From contig DAOTTQ010000064.1 in assembly GCA_034437555.1 (NCBI GenBank), forward strand, positions 14,061-78,060: DNA of 64,000 nucleotides. The letters are read 5' to 3'. The notes under the pieces were generated by a model. The model was not told the DNA's origin. It did no database searches and worked only from the letters and a program-made list of their open reading frames with translations. The position numbers and the translations under genes are program-made. The stretch comes from JANWYT01 sp034437555 (GTDB taxonomy: Bacteria > Chloroflexota > Anaerolineae > Aggregatilineales > Phototrophicaceae). Positions 61,439-64,000 of the stretch are shown here, one piece after another. How positions within the stretch are numbered: the stretch's first letter is position 1; every line of letters begins with the position of its first letter.

Positions 61439-62243
61439 ATGGATTTTAAGAAAATTATCTCTGTGCTAATTGCCCTGGCAACTGTGGCTACGGCTTGGGT
61501 GGCATTTTTACAAAATGAGGGAAGCAACCAAAGCAATATCGCCAACCGTGACGCGAACCGCCTGATAGTGGATATAACAGGGGCGCAAACCGCTGGTGTA
61601 GCACAAATAAACTATGACTTTGACAAGGCGTTTTTGGGCTATGAAGAGCTAGATTGCGGATTGCCGCCCTCCTGCGCGAAGATGAAGTAACCGCACAGCG
61701 TTATGAAGCCGTCCGTGACAGCCTTCGCCAATTAAGCCCGCTGTTACAAGCCCCCTACTTTGATGAAGCATCAGGTAGTGCCGACTTTGAACGCTATGAA
61801 GTAGACGTTTATCTGGGTGATGTTATACGCATGGGCGAAGAATTTACAGCAGCCACCGGCGTAAAAGAGACATGGGACAATAAAACGGGCGCGTATGTGG
61901 TACAGCTGACGATTTTGGCGGTGTCACTGTTCTTGATGGGCTTGTCTGCCACGATTGAAATATCGACCAAGTGGATTTTTGGGGCGGTAGGCGTGCTGAT
62001 GGCGAGCTTTGCAGTGGTGTGGGCATTCTTTACTGCCACTGAAACCGTAACCGACCTGCGCCAAATTGAAGGGGCAATTCCCGCCTATGTAGAAGGTGTT
62101 ACGTCGGCGTATCAGGGCGATAACGAAAACGCAATCATCGCCCTAGACCGCGCCCTTAGCCTTTACGGCTACACCAACGCGTATGTAGCGCGTGCTGAAG
62201 CGCATAATGCGTTGGGCAACCTTCAACAAGCCGTTGCAAAGCC
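61439..62243 (+). pseudogene. paralogous membrane/TPR protein gene with a frameshift, 3' end lost
   Basis: Frame one (ATG 61439) encodes an N-terminal helix and ends in YEELDCGLPPSCAKMK with a stop at 61690. The frame that overlaps from 61654 continues the protein sensibly (RIAALLREDEVTAQRYEAV) with two membrane helices and one TPR-like unit (ALDRALSLYGYTNAYVARAEAH). The switch can be explained by loss of one T near 61652 (GATTTGCGG to GATTGCGG). At about 62240 the TPR sequence (ALGNLQQAVA) passes without a break into a methyltransferase motif, so its own C-terminus is gone. A frameshift caused by base error remains possible, but with the neighbouring defects decay is more likely. Confidence 0.65.
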
Positions 62244-62846
62244 CTCTGCGAGCCTGCTAGAACTAGGCAGTGGTGGGGGCAATAACGCGCTCTTCATATG
62301 AAGGCACACTTTGCATCTACCACGTTGGTAGACTTGTTTCCACAAATGCTAGAGGTAAGCAAGCATTTTAACCCCGACTGCGAGCATCTTGTGGGCGATA
62401 TGAGAACGTTCAGGCTAGGGCGCACGTTTGATGCGGTTTTTATTCACGATGCTATTGATTACATGACCACCCTAGACGAATTGCGCCAAGCCCTTGAAAC
62501 GGCTTATTTATACTGTAAATCGGGTGGGGTAGCCCTATTTGTGCCGGATGGTGTGCTAGAAAACTTTGAAGATTCTACAGATCATGGGGGCAGTGATGGC
62601 GAAGGGCGTGGCGCACGCTATCTGGAATGGAGCTACGACCCCACGCCAGAGGACACCACCTACATCGCCGAGTATATCTTGGTGCTACGGCAAGATAACC
62701 ACCCCACACAGGTAGAACACGACCAACATCTTTTAGGCATTTTTCCGTCAGAAGATTGGTTGCGCCTATTGCGTGAAGCGGGCTTTATTGCCAGCGTGGT
62801 GATTGATGATTATGAGCGTTATGTCTTTGTGGGGCGCAAGCCGTAA
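62244..62846 (+). pseudogene. headless, frameshifted SAM-dependent methyltransferase remnant
   Basis: Class I methyltransferase motif I (SLLELGSGGGNN) begins directly at the junction with the upstream TPR gene, so the first 40-60 residues normally before it are missing. A frame change near 62290-62298 then divides it; the remainder reads from ATG 62298 (KAHFASTTLVDLFPQMLEVSK, motif II; GDMRTFRLGRTFDAVFIHDAIDYM, motif III-IV) to a stop at 62846. The length and motif set from 62298 on are otherwise intact. A complete enzyme cannot be made. Confidence 0.7.
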
Positions 62847-62871
62847 AGATAAAGCCCGCTAAAAATAACTA

Positions 62872-63005
62872 TTTGTATAAATTACAAACAGCAGAAAAAA
62901 CTAGACCGTCATTTGTAATGTTTCGTAGTTATAAAGGAGTGTAAAAAAACGCAATATGCCAAGCAAATTGCTCGTATAATCAAGCTATCGGACAACAATT
63001 GTTGT
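62872..63005 (+). promoter_or_regulatory. regulatory region with TTTGTA/TACAAA repeats and a 14-bp palindrome
   Basis: Before the secreted acidic-repeat gene lie TTTGTA (62872-62877), TACAAA (62883-62888) and TTTGTA again (62912-62917), spaced 5 and 23 bases apart. A consensus TATAAT is at 62975-62980, and ACAACAATTGTTGT, a perfect 14-bp palindrome, at 62992-63005. AGAGGAG at 63016-63022 is the ribosome site. No good -35 was found, so activator control is possible. The 62847-63031 interval holds nothing else. Confidence 0.35.
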
Positions 63006-63031
63006 TCTTTATTTTAGAGGAGTTAATTCAC

Positions 63032-64000
63032 ATGTTACGCATTTTTAGGTCCCTCTTTGCAGCACTCATCATTTTTACTATGGCACTTTCTTCATTTGCA
63101 CAGCAATTACCACCCCAATTGCTAGAAGCACTCAAGGGTGTAGGCTTGTCAGAAGAACAAATCGGTGGCTTGGTTCAGGCGTTGCCATCGGTGCAGGGCG
63201 ACCCCGCTAAAATTTCGCAGTTGTTTTTACAAGCAGGTTTGTTGCCTAGTCGCGTTGAAACGTTCTTAAATGACCCAAAAATTGGGGCGGTTGCCGCAGG
63301 GCTGTTAGGCATAGATGCCGATGGCGTGTCGTCTGTGGTACAAGAATTTGATAAGGCGTACGCTGAAGATTTGGTCAATAATCGTGGCATTACCCCCGAA
63401 AACATTAGTGCTGTTCTAGAGGGTGGTAGCCTGGAAGAAATGAAGGAAATCGCAGAAAGTCTTGGTATTTGTGAATGTGATGTCATCAATGCGCTTAACC
63501 TTGCTGCTAAAACCAGCAATCCCGACCTCATCGGCGACTTGGCAGAGTATGGACGTGAGGATTTATACACTGCACTCGCAACCGCCTATCCTTCCGAAGC
63601 CATTTTGGAATACTACAACTTAACAGACGAAAACTTTACAAATGCACTTAGTGCCTTCGTCAATGGCGATGAAGAAGCCTTAGCAGGTATTTTGGGCGGT
63701 GCAGGCATGAGTAGCAAGGACTTTTTGGATGCTGTGAACGTGCTAGAATTTTCTGACCCAGAATTGCTTGACAGTTATCTTGAAGAATCGGGCGCTGATT
63801 ATGATGCCTTCTTAGAGTTGTTCTTTGAAGCTGATAGCGAAGCCTATGGTGACTATGACGCAGAAGGCGATGACGCTGGCGGAGAAGGCGATGACACTGG
63901 TGCAGAAGGCGATGACGCTGGTGCAGAAGGCGATGACACTGGCGCAGAAGGCGATGACGCTGGCGCAGAAGGCGATGACGCTGGCGCAGAAGGCGATGAC
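63032..64000 (+). CDS. secreted protein with acidic seven-residue repeats (runs off the right edge)
   Basis: The frame is open from ATG 63032 to the last base, 323 codons, without a stop. Residues 1-23 form a signal peptide (RIFRSLFAALIIFTMALSSFA). Residues 24-275 are helical and acidic with no recognised domain; a Cys pair lies in LGICECDV. From about residue 277 the chain is a repeat of (A/G)EGDD(A/T)G, at least six full copies plus part of a seventh, continuing beyond the window. Acidic Gly-rich repeats are often linkers or calcium-binding surface segments. AGAGGAG nine bases before the ATG makes a strong start. Confidence 0.75.
   Translation, partial: MLRIFRSLFAALIIFTMALSSFAQQLPPQLLEALKGVGLSEEQIGGLVQALPSVQGDPAKISQLFLQAGLLPSRVETFLNDPKIGAVAAGLLGIDADGVSSVVQEFDKAYAEDLVNNRGITPENISAVLEGGSLEEMKEIAESLGICECDVINALNLAAKTSNPDLIGDLAEYGREDLYTALATAYPSEAILEYYNLTDENFTNALSAFVNGDEEALAGILGGAGMSSKDFLDAVNVLEFSDPELLDSYLEESGADYDAFLELFFEADSEAYGDYDAEGDDAGGEGDDTGAEGDDAGAEGDDTGAEGDDAGAEGDDAGAEGDD
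63860..64000 (+). repeat. 21-bp tandem repeat at the right edge
   Basis: GCAGAAGGCGATGACGCTGG with one further base repeats from 63860, 63881, 63902, 63923, 63944, 63965 and 63986 (partial) with a few substitutions. The whole number of codons (seven) keeps the frame. It is cut by the window end, so the copy number is unknown. Confidence 0.85.

Noticed and set aside
63175..63570. 131-codon minus-strand frame near the right edge
   Set aside because: It is antisense to the secreted protein, which has a signal peptide, a good ribosome site and an unbroken frame to the window end.

Overview
The window looks like a chromosomal segment of a bacterium with a peptidoglycan wall, most likely a member of Chloroflexota (Anaerolineae-like). 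That assignment is an inference from gene style and not from a marker-gene tree. The pointers are Thr/Pro-rich secreted and lipid-anchored proteins, very large class A penicillin-binding proteins with long disordered cytoplasmic N-termini, many beta-propeller, HEAT, TPR and FHA proteins, an Flp-type pilin, and a G5/3D cell-wall protein placed directly upstream of rsmA. No rRNA, tRNA, CRISPR array, transposase or phage gene was seen.

Layout. 1-8 kb: the start of a secreted protein leaving the left edge, mtnA, an NAD-dependent epimerase, two large secreted proteins (Ig-like/PPC and beta-helix) and tsaD. 8-18.9 kb: a Thr/Pro-rich lipoprotein, a possible structured leader and terminator ahead of metG, a minus-strand run (small zinc-finger protein, membrane glycosyltransferase, PAS histidine kinase, TPR protein), then the G5/3D protein and rsmA. 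18.9-24.4 kb: LysR regulator, glycosyltransferase, a Fur/Zur-type regulator divergent from an unusual metal-binding protein that joins a ZnuA-like fold to a PCuAC copper-chaperone-like domain, an SRPBCC protein and a Bcp peroxiredoxin. 24.4-28.6 kb: three HEAT-repeat proteins around a membrane histidine kinase. 28.7-37.3 kb: rhodanese plus DUF2892-type protein behind a CsoR/CstR-like palindrome, a cytochrome P450 with a small partner gene, a solitary Flp pilin, map, a glycosyltransferase, an EamA transporter, an MFS exporter and an unknown membrane protein.

37.4-47.6 kb holds two paralogous giant class A PBPs separated by a 0.6-kb block of 138-bp tandem repeats and ndk; an SGNH hydrolase is coupled to the second PBP. 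47.6-52.4 kb is a probable envelope-stress operon: response-regulator/kinase hybrid, PspA, a membrane coiled-coil protein and a secreted beta-propeller. 52.6-60.7 kb has a ferredoxin-NADP reductase, an 887-residue protein that may be GAP1-like, NfeD plus SPFH, an M20 amidohydrolase and a double-FHA protein.

60.8-62.8 kb is a damaged locus: a gene with an in-frame TGA, a frameshifted paralogue, and a headless, frameshifted methyltransferase joined to it. The right edge cuts a secreted protein with acidic seven-residue repeats that has no stop in the window.

The most striking items are the ZnuA/PCuAC fusion, the decayed chimeric locus, the possible metG leader RNA, the CstR-like site ahead of rhodanese, and the orphan GAP1-like protein.
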